The position numbers and the translations under genes are program-made. Shown here in pieces: positions 25,952 to 35,079 of a stretch of 64,000 nt of DNA. The stretch comes from UBA7374 sp049890275. Lineage in GTDB: Bacteria; Verrucomicrobiota; Verrucomicrobiia; Opitutales; Coraliomargaritaceae. The stretch covers positions 155,692 to 219,691 of the forward strand of contig JBMHBT010000008.1 in NCBI GenBank assembly GCA_049890275.1, written 5' to 3'. A model generated the notes under the pieces. The model was not told the origin of the DNA. It made no database searches and saw only the letters and a program-made list of their open reading frames with translations. Every line of letters begins with the position of its first letter. The stretch's first letter is position 1.

Positions 25952-28252
25952 ATGCTCCCCGACGCCGAACCACCACGTAAACTGGATCAACTCCAACGCT
26001 CGGCACCCAAGGATAAGGCTGTTGGCACCAAAGCCGTCACCAACTCCCTCCAGCATGTCAGCCATCAGGCAGGCCTGAAACGAGGCGCCCAGGCGCTCCA
26101 TCGAATGAATCAAAAAGGTGGCTTCGACTGCCCGAGCTGCGCATGGCCCGACCCAGACGGCAAACGCTCGCACTTTGAATTCTGTGAAAACGGAGCCAAA
26201 GCGATTGCCACTGAAACAACCAAGAAACGCATCGGCCCAGAGTTTTTCGCACGCTATTCGGTCGCTGAACTGGCAGAGAAAACTGACTTTTGGCTCAACG
26301 ATGCAGGACGAATCACCACTCCCATGGTGCTTGAAAACGAAGCGACCCATTACAAGCCGATCCATTGGGATGAGGCCACCGCACTGATCGCCGAAGAACT
26401 CAATGCCGCCGAGTCACCCGATGAAGGCATCTTCTACACCTCTGGCCGCGCCAGTAATGAAGCCGCCTTTCTCTTTCAACTCTTCGTCCGCCAATACGGC
26501 ACCAACAATCTACCCGACTGCTCCAACATGTGCCATGAGTCCAGCGGCGCAGCACTAAAAGAAACTGTCGGTATCGGCAAAGGTACCGTCACCCTCGAGG
26601 ACATTGAATCAACCGATTGCTTGCTTGTGATCGGACAAAACCCCGGCACCAATCACCCGCGTATGCTCACCTCGATGGAGCAAACTGTACTCCATGGCGG
26701 AAAAATTATATCCGTGAATCCATTACTGGAGACGGGACTCAAATCCTTTTCTCACCCACAAAAAGTATCCGGTATTCTGGGACGTGCCACCCCACTCGCG
26801 TCCGTACACCTCCCAGTTCGCATCAACGGCGATCTTCCCTTCCTCAAGGGGATGCTCAAATGTGTGCTCGAAGCCGAGGCGACCGCGCCCGGTACCGTCG
26901 TGGATAAAGATTTCATCCAGAGATACGCGCAAGGCTATGATTCATTCGTCGAAAAACTGGCCGCCGTATCCTGGGCCGAAATCACTGAGCAGTCCGGACT
27001 GACAGAAGCACAGATCCGCCAAGCCGCTACCATTTTTATTGAAGCGGATGACGCCATCACTTGCTGGGCGATGGGCCTGACGCAACACCACAACGCCGTC
27101 GAGACAATCCGCGAAGTCGTCAACCTCCATTTAATCACCGGAAAAATAGGCCGACCCAAAAGCGGCCTCTGTCCCGTGCGTGGGCACAGCAATGTTCAGG
27201 GTGACCGTACCATGGGTATCTGGGAGAAAATGCCGGAAGCATTCTTGGCCGCACTCGACGAGGCATTTGATTTTGTCGCTCCCCGCTCTCACGGATATGA
27301 CACCTGCGAGGCGATCCGAGCTATGCATGCAGGCAAGGCACGAGTCTTTATCGGCCTCGGCGGCAACTTTCTATCGGCAACACCGGACACACACTATACC
27401 GCCGCCGCGATGCACCGCTGTCAGTTGACCGTTCACGTATCGACCAAACTCAACCGCTCTCACCTCGTCACCGGAAAACGCGCACTAATCCTGCCCTGTC
27501 TCGGGCGATCCGAAACCGACCTGCAAAAAAGTGGCCCGCAATTTGTCACCGTTGAGAATTCAATGGGGGTCGTCCACAGTTCCCAAGGTCGCCTACCTCC
27601 CGCTTCTCCCGATCTGCTGAGCGAACCGGCTATTATTTGTCGCATGGCTAAAGCCACACTCGGCAAGCAATCAAACGCGAACTGGCAACTCTTTGAAGAC
27701 AACTACGATGCTATCCGCGACTCTATTGAAAAAGTCATTCCCGGGTTTGAAAATTTCAACCAACGCGCGAAAACACCAGGGGGATTCTATCTACCCAATC
27801 CAGTCAAAGAGCGGCAGTTTAAAACCAGTAGCGGGAAAGCCAAAATAACGATCAACCCGCTTCGACCCTTGGTATTGGAAGAGGACCAACTCCTCCTCCA
27901 AACCTTTCGCAGCCACGACCAATTCAACACCACAATCTACGGCCATGATGATCGCTATCGTGGAATCAAGAACGAACGGCGCGTCCTCTTCATGCATCCG
28001 GAGGATATGAAGACTCGCGGTATCGTTGCGGAGCAACCGGTCGACATTACCAGTCACTTTGCGGGTGAAACTCGTACTGCAGAGCTCTTTCTCGCCATCC
28101 CCTACGATACGCCTAAAGGCTGCGCCGCCGCCTACTATCCGGAAACAAACGTACTCGTGCCCATTTCCGCCCAAGCCACGCAGAGCGGTACCCCCACTTC
28201 AAAGTCGATCTGCATCACAATCGCTCCACATCAAGAATCCACCCCATGCTAA
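25952..28252 (+). CDS. Molybdopterin-dependent oxidoreductase, YdeP/FdhF-like
   Basis: A 766-aa molybdopterin oxidoreductase of the YdeP type (alpha-subunit family related to formate dehydrogenase). The N-terminal segment GGFDCPSCAWPDPDGKRSHF is diagnostic. The Mo-bis-MGD domain has TSGRASNEAAFLFQLFVRQ, NMCHESSGAALKETVGIGKG, LLVIGQNPGTNHPRMLTSM and KIGRPKSGLCPVRGHSNVQG. The C-terminal MopB domain ends at LVPISAQATQSGTPTSKS. No twin-arginine signal is seen, so it is cytoplasmic. The ATG at 25952 is chosen over a TTG nine bases upstream. The gene follows fdhD. The physiological substrate of this family is unsettled (formate or acid-stress links). Confidence 0.88.
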   Translation: MLPDAEPPRKLDQLQRSAPKDKAVGTKAVTNSLQHVSHQAGLKRGAQALHRMNQKGGFDCPSCAWPDPDGKRSHFEFCENGAKAIATETTKKRIGPEFFARYSVAELAEKTDFWLNDAGRITTPMVLENEATHYKPIHWDEATALIAEELNAAESPDEGIFYTSGRASNEAAFLFQLFVRQYGTNNLPDCSNMCHESSGAALKETVGIGKGTVTLEDIESTDCLLVIGQNPGTNHPRMLTSMEQTVLHGGKIISVNPLLETGLKSFSHPQKVSGILGRATPLASVHLPVRINGDLPFLKGMLKCVLEAEATAPGTVVDKDFIQRYAQGYDSFVEKLAAVSWAEITEQSGLTEAQIRQAATIFIEADDAITCWAMGLTQHHNAVETIREVVNLHLITGKIGRPKSGLCPVRGHSNVQGDRTMGIWEKMPEAFLAALDEAFDFVAPRSHGYDTCEAIRAMHAGKARVFIGLGGNFLSATPDTHYTAAAMHRCQLTVHVSTKLNRSHLVTGKRALILPCLGRSETDLQKSGPQFVTVENSMGVVHSSQGRLPPASPDLLSEPAIICRMAKATLGKQSNANWQLFEDNYDAIRDSIEKVIPGFENFNQRAKTPGGFYLPNPVKERQFKTSSGKAKITINPLRPLVLEEDQLLLQTFRSHDQFNTTIYGHDDRYRGIKNERRVLFMHPEDMKTRGIVAEQPVDITSHFAGETRTAELFLAIPYDTPKGCAAAYYPETNVLVPISAQATQSGTPTSKSICITIAPHQESTPC

Positions 28253-28293
28253 CCGAAAGGAGTGGTATGCAAAACCGTATCCAATTTTATAAA

Positions 28294-28866
28294 ATGAGAA
28301 ACTTACTGACCTCTGCTTTTATGATTCTGTCTCTGCTCAGTTGTTCTTTTAGCGAGAATGCTGATAGCGACAGTGATAGCGTTTACTCGATCCGGGCAAA
28401 CACCATCGCAGGCGATACCATTGAGCTTTCCAAATACGAAGGCAAAGTTCTCATCATTGTGAACGTAGCCAGTCGCTGTGGTCTCACCTCTCAATATACA
28501 CAACTTCAGGAACTATATGATAAATACGCAGAAGATGGACTCGAAATACTCGGATTCCCCTGCAATCAATTCGGTAAACAGGAACCGGGCACCTCAGAAG
28601 AAATAGAAAATTTTTGCCGGTTGAATTATGGAGTGCGCTTTCAGATGATGGAAAAAATCATGGTGAACGGAAACGAACAACACCCCCTGTTTGCACGGCT
28701 CACGGATCGGAAACTCGCACCCGGTGGTTCGGGAAAGATTGGTTGGAACTTCGAAAAATTTATTATCGGCAGGAATGGTAAGCCTCTGGCTCGTTTTCCT
28801 GGAAGGACAAAACCAGATTCGCAGGAATTTGTTGCTGTTCTTAGGGCTGCGCTTGAAGCAGAGTAA
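28294..28866 (+). CDS. Glutathione peroxidase family lipoprotein
   Basis: A 190-aa thiol peroxidase of the glutathione peroxidase family. A lipoprotein-type signal peptide (MILSLLSCSFSEN, lipobox LLSC) is followed by the GPx fold. The catalytic Cys is in VNVASRCGLTSQYTQLQELY, encoded as TGT and not selenocysteine. The conserved LGFPCNQFGKQEPGTSEEI loop has the resolving-type Cys, and KIGWNFEKFIIGRNGKPLARF carries the catalytic Trp/Asn region. The ATG at 28294 gives the signal peptide. It begins 42 bp after the Mo-enzyme and probably protects the envelope from peroxides, using thioredoxin or a similar donor. Confidence 0.88.
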   Translation: MRNLLTSAFMILSLLSCSFSENADSDSDSVYSIRANTIAGDTIELSKYEGKVLIIVNVASRCGLTSQYTQLQELYDKYAEDGLEILGFPCNQFGKQEPGTSEEIENFCRLNYGVRFQMMEKIMVNGNEQHPLFARLTDRKLAPGGSGKIGWNFEKFIIGRNGKPLARFPGRTKPDSQEFVAVLRAALEAE

Positions 28867-28917
28867 GCTCTTTTTAGTGGTCATCGTCGGCAATCTGTTT
28901 GTAAGGTGTTATCAGCC

Positions 28918-29967
28918 ATGAAGAATTGTCCCCATCGTAAGACTCCACTGATCTCTGCTATCCATCGCCGCGACTTCTTAAAAACTCTAGCAGTTAGCGG
29001 AGCCGCTCTAGGAGTCAACGGCATGACCGCACAAGCGGAACAGTCGGATGCTCTTGGTAAGCAACTGCCACTGCGTCCGCTGGGGAACACTGGAGAGTCG
29101 ATTACAATGATTGGACTCGGCGGCTACCACATCGGACTGGCAGAAGAAAAAGTTGCAGCGGCGACGATTGAGAGTGCGCTCGAAGAAGGCGTGCGCTTCT
29201 TCGACACAGCAGAAGAGTATCAAAAAGGGGAAAGTGAAAAGCGCTACGGCCGTTACCTGATTCCCAAATATCGCGACGATATTTTCCTCATGACCAAGTC
29301 GTATTCTCTTAATGGGAGAACTACCCGCAAACATCTTGAAGAATCTTTAAGGCGATTGGGTACGGAGCAGTTGGATCTATGGCAAATACACAGCATACAA
29401 TCGATTCAAGATGTAGACAATCGAATCCGTAATGGAGTGATTGAAGAATTAGTAAAAGCCAAAGAGGAAGGAAAAGTTCGACACATCGGTTTTACCGGGC
29501 ACTCAAGCCCGCCTGCACATAAGTATCTAATGGAGAAGTATGGAGACCTCTTCGCCTGTAGTCAGATGGCCATCAATCCGATCGATGTAACGGCAAAGGA
29601 AAGCTTCGTCGCAGATGTACTCCCGGAGCTCCAGCGTCATAACAGCGGTGTGCTGGCAATGAAGTCGCTCGCAGATGGTCGCTTCTTTGACCGAAAAATG
29701 TGGAGAAATACAGTCGTATGGGAGAGCGATGATCCAGTTGTTCCCAATTATTTGTCCATCACAGACTGCACAAATTTTGCACTGTCGCTACCGGTTTCCA
29801 CTCTGATTGTCGGCGCTGATAATCCAAAATACCTCCGGGAAAAAACAAAGATCGCCCGTGAGCATAAAAAGCTCACTGAATCGGACCGCACCTTGCTCAT
29901 TGACAAGGTGGCAGCGTTCGCTGAAGCAGGAAAAGTGGAGTACTACAAAGCGATCAACAAGTCCTAA
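28918..29967 (+). CDS. Exported aldo/keto reductase (TAT signal)
   Basis: A 349-aa aldo/keto reductase with a twin-arginine signal near the N-terminus (HRRDFLKTLAVSGAALGVNG). The AKR barrel shows VRFFDTAEEYQKGESEKRYG (catalytic Asp/Tyr), DDIFLMTKSYSLNGRTTRKH (Lys) and LDLWQIHSIQSIQDVDN (His), then VRHIGFTGHSSPPAHKYLM. The TAT signal suggests a periplasmic or membrane-associated enzyme. Many planctomycete and verrucomicrobial homologues of this type act on sugar-like substrates. The ATG at 28918 is used. It leads a run of plus-strand carbohydrate-related genes. Confidence 0.86.
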   Translation: MKNCPHRKTPLISAIHRRDFLKTLAVSGAALGVNGMTAQAEQSDALGKQLPLRPLGNTGESITMIGLGGYHIGLAEEKVAAATIESALEEGVRFFDTAEEYQKGESEKRYGRYLIPKYRDDIFLMTKSYSLNGRTTRKHLEESLRRLGTEQLDLWQIHSIQSIQDVDNRIRNGVIEELVKAKEEGKVRHIGFTGHSSPPAHKYLMEKYGDLFACSQMAINPIDVTAKESFVADVLPELQRHNSGVLAMKSLADGRFFDRKMWRNTVVWESDDPVVPNYLSITDCTNFALSLPVSTLIVGADNPKYLREKTKIAREHKKLTESDRTLLIDKVAAFAEAGKVEYYKAINKS

Positions 29968-30063
29968 GCTCCAAAGGATTCAACTCCTCTAAAAACCCCA
30001 TCCCGTAGGCACCTATGGTTCGAATGACTGAGGCAATAAACGGAAGAAATCCTATCCTTTTTC

Positions 30064-31056
30064 ATGAAATATACATACTTGGGTAAATCCAATCTGCAGG
30101 TTAGCACTATCTGCCTAGGGACAATGCACTTTGGCCGTGCAACATCGGAAGACGAAGCTTTCCGTATCATGGATCAGGCACTCGATATGGGGATCAACTT
30201 TTTCGATACAGCCAATGTGTACGGTGAGAATGGTGAAACCGAAAAGATCATAGGTCGCTGGTTCAAACAGGGTGGGAATCGAAGAGAGCGAGTCGTCCTC
30301 GCGAGTAAAGGCTATGGCTGCATGAGCGCGGATGAATGGCCCAATAACGGGGCCGGCTTCTCTACCTACCGTATGCGTCGACATCTGGCTGATTCGTTAC
30401 AGCGGCTACAAACCGACCACATCGACTTATATCAAGTTCATCATTACGATCGCCACGTAACGGGAGAGGAATTCTGGGGAACTTTAGAAGGTTTTGTTAG
30501 CCGTGGTGATATCAACTACACGGGTAGCAGTAACTTCCCCGGATGGGGTTTAGCCAAATTTCAACTGCTAGCACAGGCCCGTGGCAACCTCGGCCTGATT
30601 TCAGAACAAACCCAATATAACTTACTCAATCGTGCGCCAGAACTGGAGGTCTTACCGGCTGCCCATGATATGGGTATCGGTATTATGGCTTATATGCCAT
30701 TGGCAGGCGGGCTCCTTACCGGGAAGGCGTCCTCCACAGCCGGCTCCAGAACAGCTCAAGTGGAGCAAGAGTATCACTTAAAGATCAATCGCGATCAACA
30801 GTTCGAAGCATTTTCCAGGTTATGCAAAGAACAGGGTCTAGAGGAAACCTGTGTTGCCATCGCATGGACACTCGCTCGACCCGAAGTATCCACGGCAGTC
30901 GTGGGCATCCGGACATTAGAACACCTCGAGGGCTTGGAAGCAGCAGCTTCACTACAATTAGACTCCGAATTTATGAAGCGTCTGGATGACTTATTTAATA
31001 TCAACAACGGCCGACCACTCAAACCAGGTCCGGCACCGGAAGCCTATTCCTGGTAG
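30064..31056 (+). CDS. Aldo/keto reductase
   Basis: A 330-aa cytoplasmic aldo/keto reductase of the YdjG/Gsp69-like branch. The N-terminal MKYTYLGKSNLQVSTICLGT is typical. The catalytic segments are INFFDTANVYGENGETEKII (Asp, Tyr), VLASKGYGCMSADEWPNNGA (Lys) and DLYQVHHYDRHVTGEEFWGT (His). The cofactor-binding end has AVVGIRTLEHLEGLEAAASL. It reduces an aldehyde or ketone, possibly a sugar, with NADPH. It is followed 56 bp later by the GH105 gene and shares its strand with the upstream TAT-AKR. Substrate unknown. Confidence 0.87.
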   Translation: MKYTYLGKSNLQVSTICLGTMHFGRATSEDEAFRIMDQALDMGINFFDTANVYGENGETEKIIGRWFKQGGNRRERVVLASKGYGCMSADEWPNNGAGFSTYRMRRHLADSLQRLQTDHIDLYQVHHYDRHVTGEEFWGTLEGFVSRGDINYTGSSNFPGWGLAKFQLLAQARGNLGLISEQTQYNLLNRAPELEVLPAAHDMGIGIMAYMPLAGGLLTGKASSTAGSRTAQVEQEYHLKINRDQQFEAFSRLCKEQGLEETCVAIAWTLARPEVSTAVVGIRTLEHLEGLEAAASLQLDSEFMKRLDDLFNINNGRPLKPGPAPEAYSW

Positions 31057-31111
31057 TCGATATCGCGGTTCCACCGCACTTCAGCATTTCATCTCTCCAC
31101 CTCACCAATCC

Positions 31112-32314
31112 ATGAAACTGCACCGCTACGTCCTTGTAAGCCTAACCTGGTTTATACTCAGTCCGAGTTATGCAAAAAACCCAACTCCGGATCGCGTTCG
31201 AGACCTCACTACAAAAGTCGCGGATTGGCAGCTCTCCACTTTTGAAAAGCAACACCAGTACAGAGCCCTTTCTTCATGGGATAAAGAAAGGATCAAAAAC
31301 AAGGGCTACATACCTCAAAAGTGGCACGATCTCGCATGGCAGAATGGCGCCCTCTATTCCGGGCTCGTACACTTCAGTAAAATCGCCGAAACCCCCCGGA
31401 AATACACTGACTTCTTAAAAATCATTGGAGAGCGTAACAACTGGAAACTACACAGGCGCCCCTACCATGCAGATGACCATACAGTCGGCCAATTTTACTT
31501 GTCGCTGTATGAAAAATTTGAAGACGAAGAAATGCTTGCCCCAACTCGCGAGCAATTCGAATGGATTCTGAAGAACCCACGATCCGGATCACTCGAATGG
31601 AGTGGTTACGGCAAAGATAAAGACCGCACGGATGCACACAAGCGCTGGGGCTGGTGCGATGCGTTGTTCATGGCTCCTCCAGTTTGGGCGCGATTAGCTA
31701 AAGTGACCGGCGATCAACGCTATCTCGAATTCATGCACAGGGAATATTTGGCTAGCTATGATTTGCTCTGGGACACGGAAGACAAACTTTTCTGGCGTGA
31801 TTCCTCATTCTTCGGCAAGCGAGAAAGCAATGGTGAAAGTCTCTATTGGGCGCGCGGGAATGGCTGGGTATTCGGCGGTCTTGCGCTGATGATTCCCGAC
31901 CTCCCTGAGGACTGGGAGCACCGTCCATTTTACATCGACCTCTTCAAACAGATGGCAGGAAGTATGAAAAACTGCCAACGCCTCGATGGCACATGGAGCA
32001 TGGGGCTCCTCGGCGGTGTTGAAGGTTATCCGATCAAAGAAAGCAGCGGCACTTCCTTCAACACCTTCGCGATCACATGGGGGATCAACAACGGGATTTT
32101 AGACTCCGAGACATACGCACCTGTAGTCATAAAAGCATGGAACGCGCTTGAACAATGCGTAACAAGCGAAGGCTTGCTCGGCTATGTCCAACCTGTCGGT
32201 GCGGCTCCCGGAGACTCATTCCCCGATCAATCAGAAGTCTATGGAGTGGGCGCCTTCCTCGCGGCGGGAAAGGAAATATATCAGTTACTGCAAACAAAAC
32301 CGGGCAGTCTATAA
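31112..32314 (+). CDS. Glycoside hydrolase GH105/GH88 (unsaturated uronyl hydrolase)
   Basis: A 400-aa exported hydrolase of the GH105/GH88 type. It removes unsaturated uronic acids from oligosaccharides produced by polysaccharide lyases, such as pectin, rhamnogalacturonan or ulvan. A short signal peptide (MKLHRYVLVSLTWFILSPSY) leads. The (alpha/alpha)6 fold is recognised from RWGWCDALFMAPPVWARLAK (catalytic Asp), LYWARGNGWVFGGLALMIPD and SSGTSFNTFAITWGINNGI. The ATG at 31112 precedes the signal peptide. The 3' end overlaps the convergent oxidoreductase gene by 6 bp. Confidence 0.85.
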   Translation: MKLHRYVLVSLTWFILSPSYAKNPTPDRVRDLTTKVADWQLSTFEKQHQYRALSSWDKERIKNKGYIPQKWHDLAWQNGALYSGLVHFSKIAETPRKYTDFLKIIGERNNWKLHRRPYHADDHTVGQFYLSLYEKFEDEEMLAPTREQFEWILKNPRSGSLEWSGYGKDKDRTDAHKRWGWCDALFMAPPVWARLAKVTGDQRYLEFMHREYLASYDLLWDTEDKLFWRDSSFFGKRESNGESLYWARGNGWVFGGLALMIPDLPEDWEHRPFYIDLFKQMAGSMKNCQRLDGTWSMGLLGGVEGYPIKESSGTSFNTFAITWGINNGILDSETYAPVVIKAWNALEQCVTSEGLLGYVQPVGAAPGDSFPDQSEVYGVGAFLAAGKEIYQLLQTKPGSL

Positions 32315-33655
32315 CGCCCAAGGAGACTTCATTGGGCGCTGCATCATCGCGACAGCGGCTTCATTGCCGATAACTGTTTCCTTTACAGGATCCCATTGTA
32401 GCGTCTCGCCTGTGCGAATGCTGATGTCAGCCATATGACAGATAATGTCGGAACGCACTGCGGAGTCCAGAGTAGAGACGGGTTGTTCACGTTTACGAAT
32501 ACTGTGCACAAAATTGATCGGATGCCATTGGCTCTCTACCAATTTTTTCTCCCCCGGATCTTTTGCTTTTCTGCGCAACTCTGGCGTGGAAGTCACAAGA
32601 CCTTCACGAGAAACCGCAACCCAGCCTTCTTCACCGATAAAAAGAGTACAGTTATTGAATTTAGCCAAACGCTTCATCTCCGATTCCGATAGCGGCACTC
32701 GATTCGGAGTCTGCGCAGAACGGCTGTCTAGGAAATACATCTGTAACCCATTTTCATAAGTAGCCTCCATGTCCCACTGATAAACCGTATCATACAGACC
32801 ACCGCTGGCGATCGATCCATTGGCCTTGTACTCTTGAGGAATACCCAGACCCTCAAAGTCTGCCCACCACTGCAGTTGATCCATCGGGTGCGACCCCCAG
32901 CCGCCGAGCATACCAATCGAATAATCATAACAAAAGTAGGTGCCCTTAAGGGGACCATTTGGACTGCAACGATCCTCAGAGAACGGTGCATCCGGAGCCG
33001 GCCCCAACCAGAGGTCATAGTCAAAACCTTCGGGAACCGGTAATACGGGCGTCGCTGCACCACCCTGGGCACCACCGGGCGCCCATACATAGACCTCCTC
33101 CACTGCACCAATGTGACCATTGAGCACCAACTCAATACCCATCCGCAAATGCTGCATGGAGCGCTGTTGCGTTCCATACTGGAAAATTCGTTCATACTTC
33201 TTTACAATTTGCCGCGCGATTAGGTCCTGCTCGATACTGATTCCCAATGGCTTTTCACAATAGATATCTTTACCGGCCTTTGCCGCTGCTAGAGAGATCG
33301 GCACATGCCAGTGATCCGGTGTGACAACATGCACCGCATCGATATCATTACGCGCCAATACATCACGAAAATCATTGTAGGTATTGGCAACGCCCCACTC
33401 GGCAGCCTTGGCATCGCGCCGCCATTTCACCGGGTCACAAACAGCAACCAGCTCCGACTCCTTGACCATATTATACTCCTTGCCGACTCCCGAGCGACGG
33501 CCACAACCAATAAGGGCAACAGTGACCCGGTTACTGGGAGCCACATGACCATTAATTCCCAATACTGAGGATGGAATAATTGTTGGAAACCCGATCAGTC
33601 CTGCAGTACCCAGTGTAGTTTTGAGAAATTTTCTCCGTGCTACCTTTCTTTCCAT
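32309..33655 (-). CDS. Exported Gfo/Idh/MocA family oxidoreductase
   Basis: A 448-aa NAD(P)-dependent oxidoreductase. The TAT signal is at the start (ERKVARRKFLKTTLGTAG). The Rossmann fold reads VTVALIGCGRRSGVGKEYNM, and the conserved DAVHVVTPDHWHVPISLAAA and IYCEKPLGISIEQDL segments follow. These match Gfo/Idh/MocA enzymes abundant in Planctomycetes and Verrucomicrobia. They oxidise or reduce sugars or inositols. The segment GGWGSHPMDQLQWWADFEGL carries the conserved His/Asp region. Its 3' end overlaps that of GH105 by 6 bp on the opposite strand. It may finish the breakdown of the GH105 product, but the substrate is not known. Confidence 0.88.
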   Translation of the reverse strand: MERKVARRKFLKTTLGTAGLIGFPTIIPSSVLGINGHVAPSNRVTVALIGCGRRSGVGKEYNMVKESELVAVCDPVKWRRDAKAAEWGVANTYNDFRDVLARNDIDAVHVVTPDHWHVPISLAAAKAGKDIYCEKPLGISIEQDLIARQIVKKYERIFQYGTQQRSMQHLRMGIELVLNGHIGAVEEVYVWAPGGAQGGAATPVLPVPEGFDYDLWLGPAPDAPFSEDRCSPNGPLKGTYFCYDYSIGMLGGWGSHPMDQLQWWADFEGLGIPQEYKANGSIASGGLYDTVYQWDMEATYENGLQMYFLDSRSAQTPNRVPLSESEMKRLAKFNNCTLFIGEEGWVAVSREGLVTSTPELRRKAKDPGEKKLVESQWHPINFVHSIRKREQPVSTLDSAVRSDIICHMADISIRTGETLQWDPVKETVIGNEAAVAMMQRPMKSPWAL

Positions 33656-33763
33656 GATCTGAGTTAGAATGGAGCTTTTCGCGTGAGGTACGATAGCAAA
33701 GTTTCTGATGCAGATTTCAGCTGTCAGACAAGTCTCTCTCCTGTCCGCACAAATTCATAAGAT

Positions 33764-33808
33764 AACCTCCACTTGCGTGAAGGTTATTTTGGTCGGGGCG
33801 ACAGGATT
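33764..33808. repeat. 45-bp direct repeat, copy 1 (partial tRNA-Pro copy)
   Basis: Identical over 45 bp to 33918-33962. It duplicates the terminator hairpin arms (aacctc ... aaggtt) and the last 19 nt of tRNA-Pro, then diverges. No intact tRNA is present here and the minus-strand T-run behind the hairpin is missing. Confidence 0.85.
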
Positions 33809-33917
33809 GATTCACTTCCTTCAGGGCTCCGCCCCAATGCTACGCATTGACCTTCTTCGCTTCGCTACGTCAAACCTGCTTCGCTGGTTCTCATCTCTGG
33901 CCCCCAGCGACAAAAAA

Positions 33918-34020
<103 letters not shown>

Positions 34021-34236
34021 TACCAAAGATTAGGTAAAAAGGGGAATGCATCCTCCCCTGTCAATCCTCTTCCAAAGTTTACTCCTAGGAGTATTGACAA
34101 GACAGAGAAAACACTCTCATTAGTTGCATTAAATTTCATTATCAAAATCTACCCACGAAGCAAGATTGACTTCTCAATTTAAAATTAATTAATCTGAAAC
34201 TGACTCTTAGTTATCAAACGTCCGAACACCAATTTT

Positions 34237-34965
34237 ATGCAGAATAAAAAATCACCCCGCGCAGGTTTTACCCTGATTGAACTTCTCACAGTGATCGCGA
34301 TTATCGGCGTACTCGCCGCTATCCTGATCCCTACTGTTGGCGCTGTCCGCAAACAGGCAGCCAAGGTATCCTCTGCCAATAATATCAAGCAGATCGCCAT
34401 CTCCTTCTCTACCTTTTCCAACTCAGGCACTCGCCCTCGAGTGATCACCAAAGGTCCTTGGTCCAGCAGCAGCAACCGCTCCGCCAATGACATGAAGGAC
34501 TGGGCTAAAGTCTTGGCTTTCCACGCTGAAATGACTGATGCGAATGTCTGGTTCATCGCCAGTGATGAAGATGTCGCACTGTACGGTGGTACGCTTCCAC
34601 GGACAATCGGTGTTCGCGACGGCTCAACTTTTGATGAAACCAACGAGTGGTCTTCTATTTCCGAACAGGAAATCAGCTATAACGCTGTGACTGGTATGAG
34701 CCCGAATGCGCCTGCTTCGACAACTCCCCTCATCTGGACTAAAGGTCTCGATACCTCCGGTTACTGGAGCAACACATCGCCCTGGCAGGGTGAAGGTGGC
34801 CACATCGGCTTTATGGACGGGCACGTTGAGTTCTTCCCGAATATTTCAGACGATGAATACCGTCTGGCTCCTGGTTCAGCCTCCGGTCAAAACGGCACAA
34901 CCAACAATATCCGCGAAGCGATCGAAACAACGACGCAGTCCGATATCGTTCGTTCAATCGGATAA
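34237..34965 (+). CDS. Type II secretion/type IV pseudopilin-like protein
   Basis: A 242-aa prepilin. The N-terminal cleavage/methylation motif is clear: the leader RAG then FTLIELLTVIAIIGVLAAIL (prepilin peptidase cuts before Phe, with Glu at +5). The rest is a globular domain with a C-terminal HIGFMDGHVEFFP motif, as in the H-X9-DG class of pseudopilins common in Planctomycetes and Verrucomicrobia. The gene is solitary: no secretion ATPase or secretin is nearby. An AT-rich leader of ~200 bp with two TTGAC words (34094, 34166) precedes it, and a strong terminator closes it. This looks like a separately controlled gene. Confidence 0.85.
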   Translation: MQNKKSPRAGFTLIELLTVIAIIGVLAAILIPTVGAVRKQAAKVSSANNIKQIAISFSTFSNSGTRPRVITKGPWSSSSNRSANDMKDWAKVLAFHAEMTDANVWFIASDEDVALYGGTLPRTIGVRDGSTFDETNEWSSISEQEISYNAVTGMSPNAPASTTPLIWTKGLDTSGYWSNTSPWQGEGGHIGFMDGHVEFFPNISDDEYRLAPGSASGQNGTTNNIREAIETTTQSDIVRSIG

Positions 34966-34996
34966 TCGAGCTATACACGACAGATCCTTTTCTCCG

Positions 34997-35027
34997 AAAG
35001 CCGGACTCGTTGAGTCCGGCTTTTTTT
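34997..35027 (+). terminator. Strong intrinsic terminator after the pseudopilin gene
   Basis: A 12-bp stem (aaagccggactc / gagtccggcttt) with a GTT loop, then more T. It is the best terminator in the window and ends the monocistronic pilin transcript. The next gene begins 50 bp later. Confidence 0.9.
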
Positions 35028-35079
35028 GTCTCCGTATTCCTCTAGTTTGGCATTGAGATTCAAATCTATCCGAGTAAGT

